64,000 nt of DNA from the NCBI GenBank assembly GCA_014529385.2, contig CM043949.1, positions 107,146,054 through 107,210,053 on the forward strand, read 5' to 3'. Of the stretch, positions 11,545 through 25,222 are shown one piece after another. How positions within the stretch are numbered: position 1 is the first letter of the stretch; every line of letters starts with the position of its first letter. Source of the stretch: Adiantum capillus-veneris. Taxonomy: Eukaryota > Streptophyta > Polypodiopsida > Polypodiales > Pteridaceae. A model generated the notes under the pieces. The model had not been told where the DNA came from. It worked only from the letters and a program-made list of their open reading frames with translations, and made no database searches. The position numbers and the translations under genes were made by a program.

Positions 11545-13318
11545 TGCCCCCCTTCCTGATGTAGATTCCGTCTTCGGAAGCTATTGAGTTGAAGCTCGTT
11601 CGTCGAGGTGGAAGAGCATTTGAGATGAATGTCCTTAGCCTTCTTCAGTCACTGCAAAATCAAACAACATTGGCACAGTAATTGCATTCTCATAAGTGAT
11701 TAAAAAGCATATGCAGTTTTAGGTAGACACATTGATTGGTAAAAGAATTTCAAACAATTTGTCAACAATGAACATTAAATTGCAATGTAATCAAATGCAT
11801 AAACAGATGTAAAGGTAAAAAATTAAACAAGTCTGGGGTCGCTAATTTGACGATCGAAAGGCACTAGAGATCGAATATTAATACCATGGGTAAGCTTCTT
11901 AATTTTCAGTGGTCAATTAAGTTGTTTAATCGCGAGAGCCAAGTATTCATGTTCGAGGGCTGACTAGAGGCTATATCTAAAAGACCTTGTAGTTAAGCTA
12001 CCATAAAAGGAATTTCTCATGAAATCATCGCCTGACTGATTACTTTTTCTTTGACCCCCCAAAGTCTTTTCACAGTGATTCAATTTGATGTGTGTGCTTA
12101 TTTTGTATGCCTTGGGTTTTTTGCTTTTCAAGGAAAAGCGCCCACACTGGGAACCTCTAGGGCTCTAGTACCATAGGCAATACATGTGAGTGAAGTACCA
12201 AATCAAGCTGAGATTTCTCTTCCAGCTTAAGATTTTACAGTGTGGCACTTTGATTTTTTGTTTGTTCATTTTCAGCATTTTAATTTTGTAACTTTGGGGG
12301 GTCATATAACACTGATACACCTCCCAGGCTCATCACACCAGTAAACTCCCTTTATAATACTTAAGCTAAAGGTCAATAGGGTCAAGCCCACTAGAAAGCC
12401 CTAGTACATTTCACACAATGCTGCCTAAATCGGATTAAGAACCTAAGTAACCATTAATTATTAGGAAGGCAATCCCCATGGTATTAAAAGAAGATTTCTA
12501 ACACCTAACTTGGTTAAACTAGTTTGTCGGATTGCTTGATTTTTAAACCTAGACAAGTGATTATGACAAAAAATTACATTGAATTAAATGTTTGATACTA
12601 AGCAAATGCGGTGAATATTAGGCTACCAATCACAATTAAAGCTGACAATCATAGATGCAAAAAAGATAAGGGGCAATGCTAATGGACAAGAAACACCTGT
12701 TTGTGTTGATGGTCGCGCTTGATCTGAAGAGTGAGTCGAGATAAAGATTCCATGAAGGTCCAAATCCTAATGACAACAACATGTTCCTGTACACACTAGG
12801 AAACACAAAGATACCTCTAGGAGGCACATCAGTGGGAAAAAGGAACTTTGCTAATCACTCAACTCTAAAACAAAAACACTCCTATCGTACTAATTTTACC
12901 TACCCTCCATCGCTCGAGTGATGAGGAACAAAGGTATTTTATGGCATAGGTTTCTGTTTCAGTGTATCGGATCTGAATGTGTAGGTCTAGGTTAATGTTT
13001 TGACTTTTATTGTGCACTCGTTTTCTAATTGCTCTTGCTCTTTATTTATTTTTTTGTTTTTTGTGAGTATAAAGCTTTATATGTACATTCCCTAAGATTG
13101 GGAGATTGAGAGGTCAGGGAAGAAGGTTGAGAGGGGAGTAAGTGAATGATGACTGTCAGCAAACACTCCCCCCTTCCTTGGGTAGATCATACCGTTTGAA
13201 ATGATCTCGTCACCCTTTGAAACCAATCGTTCCAGTTGATAATAGGTGAGGATTTTTGCCAATAGTTTTCTCTGACCTTAGGTGCCTCGTCAAGTTGCAA
13301 GGGTGGTAAGGTACTCTC
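11545..13318 (-). other. 3' non-coding internal region of the Gag-protease element
   Basis: 1.77 kb between the end of the reading frame and the 3' LTR, the place where pol would be expected; no polymerase or integrase motif is visible. A polypurine tract (plus strand CCCCCCTTCCTGATGTAGAT, 11546-11565) abuts the LTR. A similar CCCCCCTTCCTTGGGTAGAT occurs inside at about 13170, suggesting a duplicated polypurine segment. Confidence 0.6.
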
Positions 13319-16300
13319 CTAGGATCGAACTTGAAGTGGTTCATCAGGTGAGTCTTGAACACTGGGAGGTGTGGATTCCTTTGTAGCTTTATGGAGGTCC
13401 ACTATTGTAGGTGGAGACTGTGGAGAAGCTTTTACCTCTATGGATGCATTACATGAGGAGCTAGAAGCTTCATGGGACTCCCCCCTTCCTGAGCTAGGTG
13501 GAACAAATCGTTCTTTCTTTGGTACCCAAACTAGCTCTGGAGCGGGTGTGTAGCTTTCTGTGATTTTTTTCTTTCCGCGATTGTCGATTCGTTTTGGAGC
13601 TACAGAATTGGACTCACATGGGTCAGGTGACAGGTAAGAACACAATCTACGTTTTGGCACCCAGATTTGATCATTTCCTTGATAGTAGCCTTGGGCTCCC
13701 AATAGTCGTTTAGGAATCCACCGCCACGTTTTCTTACTTTTCTTAGAGCGAGTGGGACGTTTCTTACGAGGCTTTTGTTTTTTAGCATCAGCCATGGTCG
13801 CTAAAGAAGCTTTAGGGGCCCACTTGTATGTTTTCTTCGTTATGTGAGGATGAGTCTTGTAAGAAGCTATACTCATTGCTTCTAGCATATTTAAAGGTAC
13901 AGGCATTTCATCCCCCTCAGGTGTTACCCAGGTTGTCCCCCTATTTCCCCAAGTGTCTATGGTTGCTGCTAGGTGGACCCAATCCACATTGTCTGACTCA
14001 GCCATTCCGGGTAGGATATCCATATAAGGAGAGTTCTCCCCAATATCTGTGTCTTCGTTACACGTGTAACAATACTGTAATGGAGTTGAGTGAATTGTTA
14101 TGTCTGATCGATTATCAATGATGAATTTATTTCCTAGAGGATGCGTTCAACCACTTAAAAGATCAACTCGAATGACAGAGTCTTGGAACTATAAGTAGAC
14201 GTGGTTTTTGGACCAGTCATGCACCATTTTTGCTTCCCTCATGAATGGACGCCCTAAGATCATCTCAAATGACATAGGATGCTTGGAAAAATCCATAACA
14301 ATGAAAGTCTGCCTTACCTTGTGTCCCAAGACCTTGATCCTGAGATCCTTAAGCATTCCAATAGGCGTAACAATAGATCCATTAGCCATTTTTACCACTA
14401 CGCTTGTGGCTTCAAGGTGAGGTCGCCCCATAGACTCCCAACAACTCTTTGTCACCATGCTGACTCCCGCACCACCGTCAAGGACTCCCTTTACAGTTAA
14501 TCCTTTAGTAGTGATTGGTAGAGTAGCATTAGATTCATCACCTTCAAAGTATTGCCCCAACTTGTTAACGGGTACTTCAATTACAGATTCATGTCCCGCT
14601 AGGTCAGATGGTGGTGCTAAATGTTCCTCATCATTCATTACCGAGTCAGGTTTGTTCATATGTGCAAACTGTGGTAATCCGGCCTGTAATTCTCCATTGA
14701 GGAAGGCTCGAAGAGCTGAGACTAGCTCGGGGTCTTTATATAGTTTGGACATGATGGTGGTTCTAACTTCTGAAGACATGAAATCCATCAATTTGGCAAC
14801 ATTTAATGGCATCTTGTGGGACGTAGGACCCTGACAAGAGAATGGTGAAGATGTAATCTCCACTTCCTCAAGGGGGTCGGGCATTCCCTCACCAAACATT
14901 CTCTCTAGTAGGAAAGGTGTGTGTCCACTTTCAGATGTCCTACCCTCACTCTCTTCCCGAATGATACTGGGTATAGCTAACGGCCTGTAGTTCTTGTGAG
15001 GTTGAACTTGTGTGGGAAACACTGTGTCCGACATCTGGATGTGTTTGGGTTCAAGTTCTAATGTTCGTTGAGTTTCTTCCACCAAACCCCTCAATTGTTG
15101 GACTCGTTCAATTTCCACTGTTGGGTTTGGATAGGTTCCAATCTTTCTCTTGCAATCCTCATTTTTTGTCTCTCGTGGCTTATCTTGGGGGTTCGCAACT
15201 GGGTAGTTTAACTTTGAATACTCTTTTGGTGTTCGTCGTAATTCCCTCTCGTGATCCTCCCCACTGGCTTTTTCCTTTGTAGTAACAGTTTTGGTCTCCG
15301 TGGTCTCTATCGAATCTGAGTCATCCTCAGGGTCATTCATATACACGGGATCCTCTCCTGTCCCTATGTTAGTCTTTGAACTAGGTTTTGAGCTAGAAGC
15401 ATTAAGGGATTTCTTTCTTCGTGTTTTCTTCTTTCTCGCTCGGCCAATGGACGCAACATCTCTCTCTTCGAGGATGTAATTTTGCTTTTGGAGCATCGAC
15501 CCTGTGAGTGCATTCACTGGTGCTATGTTTATAGTTGGTGGTGTCCCATCAACAATCTCTATTATGTTCAATGGTGTGATTTTCAGTGCGTTTGGATTGT
15601 TAGGACACTGTGCGATCAAATGATCTATGCCACAACGATTACAAGTGAGTATTGGCATTGCCAATGCACTCCCTTGACTGGTTTGCATTAGTGCGGCATT
15701 CTTTTGTATTCTAATGGGGCACTCAGCTACTCGATGTGGTCCACCACATTCTTAGCACTGAAGAGGTGGTCTCCTGGAAAAACTATTAATGTTTTGGCCT
15801 CTTGCTGCTAGCGCAGTAGCTTGATATACCGGTTTGATTTGTCCCCAATGGTCTTCCATATAGTACATGGGACACTCCTCAAGCATGTCGACTCCATAGG
15901 TGATACTAGAGTCTATGTCCTCTTCGCAATCTACATAAGTACTAGATGACTCGCAACCTATTTGGTTCATAGGTGTAACTCTTGGATGAGGGGGTTGCGG
16001 TCCTAGCACTGGAAGTGGCAACGGTGTGGTTTGGACCACATTTTGGGTTCTAGGGACCATGTGCTGTAATGGCAACTGTTGCTCCATGGGTGGGGTAGGC
16101 ATCAATGCAGGAACTCGAGGTGAGTTTGCCCAAGCTATAGGCGGTCTATTTTCCATGATGCGTTTAAGCATTAGGCAATCCTTCGCTTGATGGCCATACC
16201 TACCACACGCGTTACAAGTCCCGTTAAACTTTACTCTGAAAGTAGGGCATTCACTCGTAGTATGTGGGCCCAAGCAAATTGAGCACCATTGTTGCTCCCT

Positions 16301-18652
16301 TCTTGGATACATATGAGTGTTTTGTGGAGCACGATTACCCCTAAGGCTTTCTTGGATGGCCTTTGTGAGATCTACCAAAGTCATCTCAGATATCGTTTAC
16401 TCTTTCACGATTGGCTTTATCTTCATTGGCTCATGCCCTGATGCTTGGGAGCTACTTGACTTAGGCTCGGCAGACACTCTTTCTCCTGCAATCATTAAAT
16501 TATCCTCCAATTGGATTGCATTCATGGTGACTGCTTCCCAAGTAGTGATACCTCTAATGACTAGGCCATTATAGATACTTTCATGTCGTAGTCCCCTAAT
16601 GAATCTATCGAGCAATTGGTTGTTGTTGAATCGCTCGTTTGGATTGCATCGAGAATTCAAATTCTTTAGGCGACTAATGAAGTCTCTCACGGATTCACCT
16701 TCTTCTCGTTGGGCTTTCTGGAGCTGAGAGGCTACACCCCAAAGTACTCCCTCTCGTATGTATTCTTTTAAGAACAGTCTCCTAAGAGTAGAGTAGATCG
16801 TTTTTTCTTCTACTCTTAAGGTTCTATACCAATCTCCAGCCTTTTCGCTTAGGGTCAAACTCAAAGCCTTACACTTATGTAGCTCATTGTGCTCTTCCAA
16901 GGAATCGCACACATGTTCAAAGACTTCCATATGCTTTCTAGCATCTCCGTCTCCATTGAATTTCTGTGTGAGCTTAGCTACTTGAACTGCCTTGCTCCTA
17001 GGCTCTCTATCAGGTGCACCACGCATGTTTTCCGCAATAGAGCGACCGATAATTTGAGCAAATGCTGCCAAATCTCCTATTTGAGCAGGTATAATGGGTG
17101 TATGTGCTCCTGGAACCACATGTGAGATGGGAGTTGGCCTTGGCCTTGGCATACGCGCGGCTCTTGGGTCCCATATTTCGTATGGTGGTGTACCAGACGG
17201 TGGTCCAAAGTTTACATGCGTGGCCCTAGGCATAGGGGGTGCTTGATGTGGCATGTTATTATTAAATGGCATGGCTCCACTTGTATAAGAGCTTGGATAA
17301 TTCCATTGTGGATTGTAAGCTCTTGGAATAATCGGAGGTGTAGGAGCTACATGAGGCTGAGGTACGACAGGTGCACATGATTGATACATACATGTAGGTA
17401 TAGTTGGGGGCACTGTGCTACTAGGCATCGGCGCAGTGTTAACAAATGAACTCCATGGTGTACTTTTTGTCATGCTCACCATTGGGATATGCATGGTAGC
17501 CGTAGTGTCATTAAGAGAAAGATGAGCTAGATCTGGGAAGGTAAAGCTGCCACTTGTGGGCTCAGATTGTACTGAGGCTCCTGGCGAAACAACATATGGA
17601 GGATCAATGGGGCTCACTGAGGGGGTCTCCATTTGTGACAGGGTTGGTTGGTTGGCCTTTCCCGTATCCAAGAATCTCATTAGGCCTGTTGAAGGCATGT
17701 TGATCCCTGTGTTCTGTCTTTCTAACTCGACAATCCTATGGAGGACATCACAGACTTTCTGTTGTTGCTCATCTATGCTAGTAGCACCCGATGTGGATTG
17801 TAGAACATCTAACCAACCCACATGATAGGTGTGTCCCGTGTACCGATCAGTTAAAGCTTCTGCTTGTAGGTCATACTCCCAATTTTCGTTTAGGAATATC
17901 CCATCTAGGCCTGGCGTGCTGGAGGTTTCCCTTGAAGTGGAAGCATTATTGCTCCCCATTGCTTGCCCCTCCGTGACTGCTACCTTGGGAGCACTCGGTT
18001 GCTCGGCTGGTATGATTGTTGTCATAGGAGCCTTTGCTTTCAAGGCTCGACTTTGTTCTAGCCCTCATAGGTTCTCAATTTCCCTCTCCCTTGTTGCTTG
18101 CATATAGCGTTCGATCTCTTGTACTTCGGCAAGACTCCTACCATCGGGTAGTAAAACCTCAGAGGGAGATAGTCCTAAAGGATCAGGAGGTGCAGTGGAT
18201 GGAACATTCACATGCACACTCTCAAGAAGCATAGAGTCTATTTTAGGCATGAATGACGAATTTACTTCCCCACTCCCTTCATTTATTTCATTAACCGCAT
18301 GTTCGGAGCGAGTAGCTCTACTAAGGGTCTCTTTTAAGCGGCTAAACACGCTGGACCCGGGCCGTGGGCCCATGGCATGCATGTTTTGACTTGAACTATC
18401 ACGGTTTGGTGTAGGATACCCCTCCATGACTTCGTAGTGAGAGGAAGAATCACTAGACGCGATATGAGGATCTTGGGTCGCGCTACCTTGAGTCCCGGCC
18501 GAAGGTCCAGAACCTAGGGTGGAGGAATAATGGGTGCCCGCGTAAATGGAGGCACTACCAATATGCTCGTGCTCTAACACTCGTCCAGAGCGTAGGTTCA
18601 TATGACTTCCACACTCTAAGCGCGTTGGTGAGTGCCCGTGAAGGCCGCTCAC
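13319..18652 (-). pseudogene. Gag-protease polyprotein with five in-frame stops, no frameshift
   Basis: One minus-strand frame of about 1,778 codons from ATG at 18652. Order: Ser-rich head; Pro-rich region; Gag core (KFNGDGDARKHMEVFEHV, then AGDWYRTL, ~17000-16600); zinc knuckles CSICLGPHTTSEC, CNACGRYGHQAKDC, a third broken by a stop (ECGGPHRVAEC) and CNRCGIDHLIAQC; acidic linker; retropepsin with VLDGGAGVSM and ILGRPF (~14500-14200); and a tail with WIPK/WVPK repeats. Stops are TGA 18065-18067, TAA 16397-16399, TAA 15752-15754, TAG 14189-14191 and TGA 14147-14149. Each could arise from CGA, CAA or CAG by one C-to-T change. The frame is never shifted. Confidence 0.85.
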
Positions 18653-19403
18653 TTAGTTTTTTTTTTTTTTTTTTGGTTGTTTATAACCCAAGTTTTTCGT
18701 TATTTTTGGTTATTTTTTGTAACCGAGCCACAAAATATGGCGTGTAATAGCTCAAGACGAGCGTTTTAGCTAAAGGAACGTGCCGTGCTTTACAGCTCTC
18801 TATTTGGCTACGTGAAGCCCTCGAAATCCTAAAAATAGTTTTTATAGTCCTCGAAATCCTAAAAATAGTTTTTAAATATAAAAAGGTGTATAAACTATTT
18901 TTTAAAATTGAGGACTAAGGTCTGGGTTTGGACTTGAGCTTGGGGAATGATCCCCAGCCTGAAAATAAATTTTTTAATTTTTTAATTTTAATTTTTAGTC
19001 GTCGCGGCCGCGCCGCGCGCGCGCACACACACACTTAACCTACACCTAACTTATCTACTTACAGCTAATGAAGATACTGCCACACACACTCTAACACTGT
19101 TTACACAGTACTACAATAGCTAACAGATCTACCAAACTAACATTGAACCTTACAGAACTAACATTCCATAGCTAATACCTTAATTCTAACAGTACATTGC
19201 AAAAAAATTGTAACTCCTTCTTTAACAGAAAACAAAAAAGACAGTATAGTGTAACAAAAAACCTTCTCCACACAACCACACACCTTCCTTCTTCACAAAT
19301 CCTTCTCCACACAACTACACACACTCATTCCCTACCTTTCCTATGATAGAAATTGCACCACAAGAAAGCGTAAAGTGCTTAACCGAGCTTAGTGTAGGGC
19401 ATT
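18653..19403 (-). other. 5' leader of the Gag-protease element
   Basis: Non-coding leader between PBS and the Gag ATG. It includes a T16 run beside the start codon (about 18658-18674), a short duplicated phrase (ctcgaaatcctaaaaatag, 18820 and 18849) and a GC-alternating CGCGCGC(AC)n stretch near 19010-19035. Confidence 0.6.
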
Positions 19404-19421
19404 TCCCCGGCAACGGCGCCA
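19404..19421 (-). promoter_or_regulatory. Primer-binding site, tRNA-Asp type
   Basis: Plus-strand TCCCCGGCAACGGCGCCA is the 3' end of plant tRNA-Asp as I know it, including CCA; in minus sense it reads TGGCGCCGTTGCCGGGGA four bases inside the LTR. It primes first-strand cDNA. Confidence 0.85.
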
Positions 19422-19425
19422 AAAA

Positions 19426-20012
19426 TGTGCGCTCCTCGCCGCACTGTCGAAGCAAAGGACTTGCCGATACACCGTGTGCAAGCCACAAATGGCTCCAAGC
19501 ACACAACAAGCCTAAACTAGCAAGCTCAAGAGAGCAAAGGGTGTGTCACTCACCGCTCTACGCTCGCCTTCGTGGTGGATTCCTCGCCGCGATGAAGAAG
19601 AAGCTACAGTCGTGCCGCGCTCAACCGCTTCGCCGTCGTCGTGCCTTCGTAATGCTCGATCGCACACACACTCTCCCTCTCTCTCTCTCTCACATACACA
19701 CACACACACAAGGAGGTGAAGAAGAAGAAGATGGAGATGGAGATGGAGCAAGAGCACTCTTCTATTGCACAAATGAGAGAATGAGTGAATTTTAGGTTTA
19801 GTTGGCTTTTATATGAGCTCACCCCATTCACACTTGGGCGCCCATGCTTAGCCAACTAATCCCTTGAATGTCCCAGTTAGAGTGCGCCTCTCATCGGCGA
19901 TCACTCTTACCCTTTTCCTATTGGTCCGACAAGCCCGGTACCTGACTCTACCAAATACATAATACACGTCCGTCGTAGGTGATGGGGTGTCCGTGAGCCG
20001 TGAGGGTTAACA
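19426..20012 (-). repeat. 5' LTR of the Gag-protease element
   Basis: Partner of 10952-11544, with the same TG...CA ends and minus-strand TATAAAA. Differences seen by eye are mainly transitions and a shorter CT tract. Confidence 0.93.
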
Positions 20013-21875
20013 CGGTCCCAAGACTAAAATGTCAATACGAGGGAATAAGTGACTTGACTAGGGAATGGAGGCACGCAAAGAGGTTGTCAATTTCTTGTTT
20101 GAAAACAATACACTCCGTGAAAAAGATCTATGAACTCTCTAACTGTGAAAAACTTGATTTCTACCTCTTTGATCCAATCACACATCCACATGGCAGGTAC
20201 ATTCCTTATTAGGTCTTAACCACTTCTGGACCAACAAATCTAAAATCTGCACACTTGAAAAAATCTCGATTCTCTCCAACATCAAAATTACAGGTTGTCG
20301 AATCTAGTGTCGGACACACCTACTACATGCTCCTAAGCTTTGGGATTCACATGCAACTAACAAAATCTCAAAACGATGCTCGAATAGTGAGATATGTCAC
20401 TTCGAAGGTCGTGGGAGTAGATGCCTAGATCTCGTGAAACGCTTGCAATGTAGATATGGACGTGTAGAGGTCCTCGAGGCTAACGTGGTGAGGCTCTCGG
20501 CTTGTCGATATACGATAACCGTGCGATGCAGTGCAAAGAGATGAAATCTTGACAGCAAGAGGGAGCTCACGACGTACAAAGAAAACCTTATCTCTTATTA
20601 TGAATAATGAACTGTGTCAAAACCTTACAAAGTTGTCGTTTATACCCACGCTATGGGTCTTTTATGTACAAAGGCCAAAACTACTTAAAAAACAATTGAC
20701 CTATCCTAGAAGCTTGTCTAACTTATGATACATCTTGGAAGCTCAAAGCCCCAGATTTTGCATAAATGAAACAAGATCAAAGATCTAATGATTTTTTGAT
20801 GGAAAAATTACAGTCACTTTTTGTTTACAAAGGCTCAAACAACCGCTTGAGCATCTTCTTCTCGTGAAATGACATCTATTGTGGGAATCTTCCAACACGT
20901 ACACCTAAACTTAAACCTACAATCTAAACTTCTACCCTAAATCCAAAATTGAATTTACAACTTAAACCTAAACCGAGTTAAAAAAAAGTGCAAATTATAA
21001 ACTAAGTTACATATGCAAGCTTAACACCTAGATTTAAAAACTGCACAGACAAGCTTAAAACTTAAACTAAAAGAAAATAAAAAGCAAATGCATAAATTTA
21101 AACCGCATACGCATACCTAACCTAAAAGCATAAATCGTAAACCTAATTGCATACGCATATGCAAACCAAAAATTTAAATTTAAATGTAAATCCCAAACTT
21201 ATAAATTAAAATGCATACACATACGCATACGCATATGCATATAACTTAAGTTAATCGTAAAGCAAAAAATCTAACCGACAACCTGTTTATACTACAAGTT
21301 GAAAACCAAACTATATGTGCAATTTTGAAACTCAAGTTTAACCTTGAACCGTTTATGCATGTGCTCACTTAAACAAACAACTAAAATCGAAAATCGAAAA
21401 CGTAATTCTGAAGGTATAATTGAAACGTAAACTTAGAATGATTTGCTTGAGCCTGAACCAAATTTATTAAAATTTAAATAAATTCAAATCCATTTATTTA
21501 AATGTAAACATAAATTGACTTAAAAATTAAACTTAAATTTAAACATAAACATATTAAATCAAATGATAAACCCTAAATTTATGCTTAAAGCATAAAATAA
21601 ACTCTAAATTTTTATCTTGATATGAATTTGAAACTTAAATTTAAGTAACGAAAAATTGAGAAAAGTATTTAGGAGTAAGGAGAATCCAATGAAGGTATAT
21701 TGACACAAATTAACGCTTAAAAACACAATAAAGGATTTTACTACACAATAGATTTAGCCATACTATGTTTTCGAAGCCATACAAATCCTATATGTAAGAT
21801 AAGGGTATACTAAATTTTATTACTACAATTTTCATAAGCATAAAAAGATATTAAAAGGTATTCCTAATTCAAAGA
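20013..21875. other. AT-rich stretch, no gene recognised
   Basis: 20013 onward should continue the split LTR of element Z. From about 20900 to 21700 the plus strand is strongly A-rich, with many short AAACTTAAACCTAAA-like words; I see no reading frame or motif to support a gene. Confidence 0.3.
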
Positions 21876-21990
21876 TTCCCTCAACGACAACAAAAATGTT
21901 GCACTAGTCTATATCACACAGGAACGGGAAGTGATGAAGCACATAGATTTGCAATAAATACCAGTTGGACGTGAGAAGGACGAATACAAC

Positions 21991-22030
<40 letters not shown>

Positions 22031-22230
22031 TAAAGAGAAGAAAATGCTAAGGAGAAACTAAAGGAGAAGAGAAACACAAATATACCATTTGAAGTCGGCC
22101 ACCTCTTTATATGGACACAAAAGGTCTTTTGACTTTCCACCTTCATCTATCTTTTCATTTCTTATACTCACCCTTCACTTACACGCTTAATATGTTTTGA
22201 AAGACTTTTTATTTTTCTGAGATTGGGGAG
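21876..22230 (-). repeat. Candidate LTR plus decayed PBS of another minus-strand element
   Basis: TCAACGACAACAAAAATGTTG at 21882-21902 resembles a worn tRNA-Asp PBS followed by an LTR start, as at 19404-19430. The putative LTR (from about 21897) has a (GA)n tract at 21993-22026 and a minus-strand TATA-like CATATAAAG near 22110, the same layout as the 19426-20012 LTR. No partner was found. Confidence 0.3.
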
Positions 22231-22249
22231 ACCTAATGGATTCTACTTC

Positions 22250-22589
22250 TCATAAATAGAGGGTTTTATAAGGATCTCCGCTCTCATGTAGTATGCTCTT
22301 TTCTATAAAGAATGGATCCCCTAAGGTGCAAGCATACATAATTGGTTTTGGAGAAAGGCCTTCCTTGTGCATGTAGGTAAAACAACCCAAAGCTTCCTTG
22401 CCACAACCATGTTGGTTATATCCTCCAATCAGTGCACTCCAAGAGACCCCGTCCCAGAGAGGATGCCCATCATGAAGTTTTTGTGCTTTTGTGAGGGCAC
22501 CACATTTTATTGATCAGGGCATTGCCAAGCATGTCATCTTTCTCCAATAGCCTATGACTAACAATCTCATCATGAATTCTCTCACCCAT
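22250..22589 (-). pseudogene. Pentatricopeptide-repeat (PPR) protein fragment
   Basis: PPR proteins bind organellar RNA and are very numerous in land plants. Reading leftwards from 22589: GERIHDEIVSHRLLEKDDML then GNALIN, a small frameshift, KCGALTKAQKLH, then VSWSALIGGYNQHGCGKEAL and EGLSPKPIMYACTLGDP, after which similarity is lost and a stop occurs near 22252. The KCGAL, VSW and IGGY blocks at about 35-residue spacing are typical of plant P-L-S class PPRs. It is only about three repeats with a frameshift, so a relic or gene fragment. Confidence 0.7.
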
Positions 22590-22685
22590 CTAGAGGACTT
22601 GCACTATTGCATCTAGAGAGAGACAATATCAATGCTGTAGGCAAAAATAACACATCTATAGAGGGTTTTTGTGAGGCAACCAATC

Positions 22686-22687
22686 TA

Positions 22688-22769
<82 letters not shown>
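22686..22769. repeat. Compound microsatellite (GT)n(GA)n(G)33
   Basis: GT repeats from 22688 pass into GA repeats and then into an uninterrupted run of 33 G (22737-22769). The G run could form quadruplex structures and is prone to length error. Confidence 0.95.
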
Positions 22770-23590
22770 CGAATGCTGCCTTGGTTTGTTGTGAGAATAT
22801 CGATAAAGTGCAATCAATAAGGATTTTCTATGTGGCGCATAGAGATGAAGAGAATTTGAATGCTGGTATAGAGCCAAGAACCAATTCACATGGGGTAAGT
22901 TTATGAACTTTTGTGCAACCCGGAAATTGGGAACTCCTGTGTTCACATGAAGACCCCAACTAGTGGCAAAAATGCCTATTTTTATTATATTGGCACTTAA
23001 TAAACATGCAGCAAGCCTGGAAAAGTGAACAATGAGCTTGTCATCTCTCCTTCACGTGCTTGGAGAATTCAACAGAGGGCTTGTCTCTTATGCGATTGTG
23101 TATATGATCCACCCCTTCCCCTTGGAGCAAGGATGCATCTGGTTGTTGCGAGCCTTCTCGCTCGCAAACTCCCATGGAAACATGAAAAGTTTGCAAATAT
23201 TGGCAATCAGTTGTGAACCTAGCATGGATACCCACACCTTCATTAGTTTATTAGAATCTATGCAAATTCCTCCAGACTGGTGCTTTGTTTGCAATGGCAA
23301 GAAAAATCACAACTGCGAGCAAGTTTTTAACCCAGCGCGTAGACTACAATAGCCTGTTAGCACTGCGCTAACTAGCCTGCACGAATCGCCTCTTGCTTAT
23401 GGTGTCCACCTCATTTCTTGAAAAACGGAAACCTGCTACATTGCCAACCGAGCTCTATGCTCTTTAGCCTGCACTTTGTCCCCCTCCTTACAGATCGCTG
23501 CACTTGCCATGCCATCATCCAAATTCTTTTTGTGCGGCTCTGTTGTTGGCATGTGGAGAGATTCTTGTCTCTAGCTTTGTCACTGGCATA
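22770..23590. other. Unassigned sequence with weak PPR-like traces
   Basis: Contains short open stretches but no convincing gene. A plus-strand phrase near 23222-23260 (MDTHTFISLLESM) resembles the PDTHTF-SLL start of a PPR repeat, but nothing around it supports a full domain. Confidence 0.2.
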
Positions 23591-23621
23591 TGGAAAGATT
23601 TGTTTGCTACTTTCTTTTTTT

Positions 23622-23945
23622 AAGAATCGTAGGCACATACTACTCCCTTTAACGAATATTCCTCCTACCTACTGGCAAGATGCAAAATAAAATTGATAGA
23701 CTTAAACGAATATTCCTCATCATCCCCTCCCCTTTCGCTTGCATCCCTACCTTCTGCCTGAACTCCCCTTTCTGACCTACTTTCTTTTTTAAGAATCGTA
23801 GGCACATACTATTCGCCATAACGAATATTCCTCCTACCTACTGGCAAGATGCAAAATAAAATAGATAGACTTAAACGAATATTCCTCATCATCCCCTCCC
23901 CTTTCGCTTGCATCCCTACCTTCTCTACCTGAACTCCCCTTTTGC
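23622..23945. repeat. 169-bp tandem direct repeat, two copies
   Basis: AAGAATCGTAGGCACATACT starts at 23622 and again at 23791. Each copy contains AACGAATATTCCTC twice and the same pyrimidine-rich block (CATCATCCCCTCCCC). Copies differ by a few substitutions and one 3-base indel. Confidence 0.85.
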
Positions 23946-24197
23946 CTCTGGCCTCGTCCGCTTACCTTTTGCCTCTTACGCTCTGTAGAGCATAGCCCTC
24001 AAGGGTTCCCTTACACACATCCCCTTCATAGCCATCTTCCCATCTGCCTCTGCTAATCCCCAAGAGGACTGCAAGAGAATCATCTTGCTCAATGGTATGA
24101 GGTTGTAGCCATAGTGATGGACACTATGCGGCTACTATGCTACTGTAGGCAAGCAAGCCTTGCATCTCACGGTGAACTTATGGGTACAAAGAACCCA

Positions 24198-25222
<1,025 letters not shown>

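Larger units (their letters stand above)
10952..20012 (-). mobile_element. Non-autonomous LTR retrotransposon coding only Gag-protease (TR-GAG-like)
   Basis: Two LTRs of 593 and 587 bp (10952-11544 and 19426-20012), a perfect 18-nt tRNA-Asp PBS beside the right LTR, and a polypurine tract (minus sense GGAAGGGGGG) beside the left LTR show transcription leftwards. Outer flanks CGATC/CGGTC match at four of five bases. The internal 7.9 kb holds one long Gag-protease frame but no reverse transcriptase, RNase H or integrase, so mobility would need an autonomous partner. LTRs differ at roughly ten sites by eye plus microsatellite length, so the insertion is fairly recent. It disrupts the LTR of element Z. 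Confidence 0.88.

Noticed and set aside
19006-19035. CpG island promoter at CGCGCGC(AC)n
   Set aside because: Too short and inside the leader of a retrotransposon; best read as simple repeat.
22656-22946. Proline-rich minus-strand frame
   Set aside because: The Pro run is the translated poly-G/C tract, and the rest resembles no known protein.
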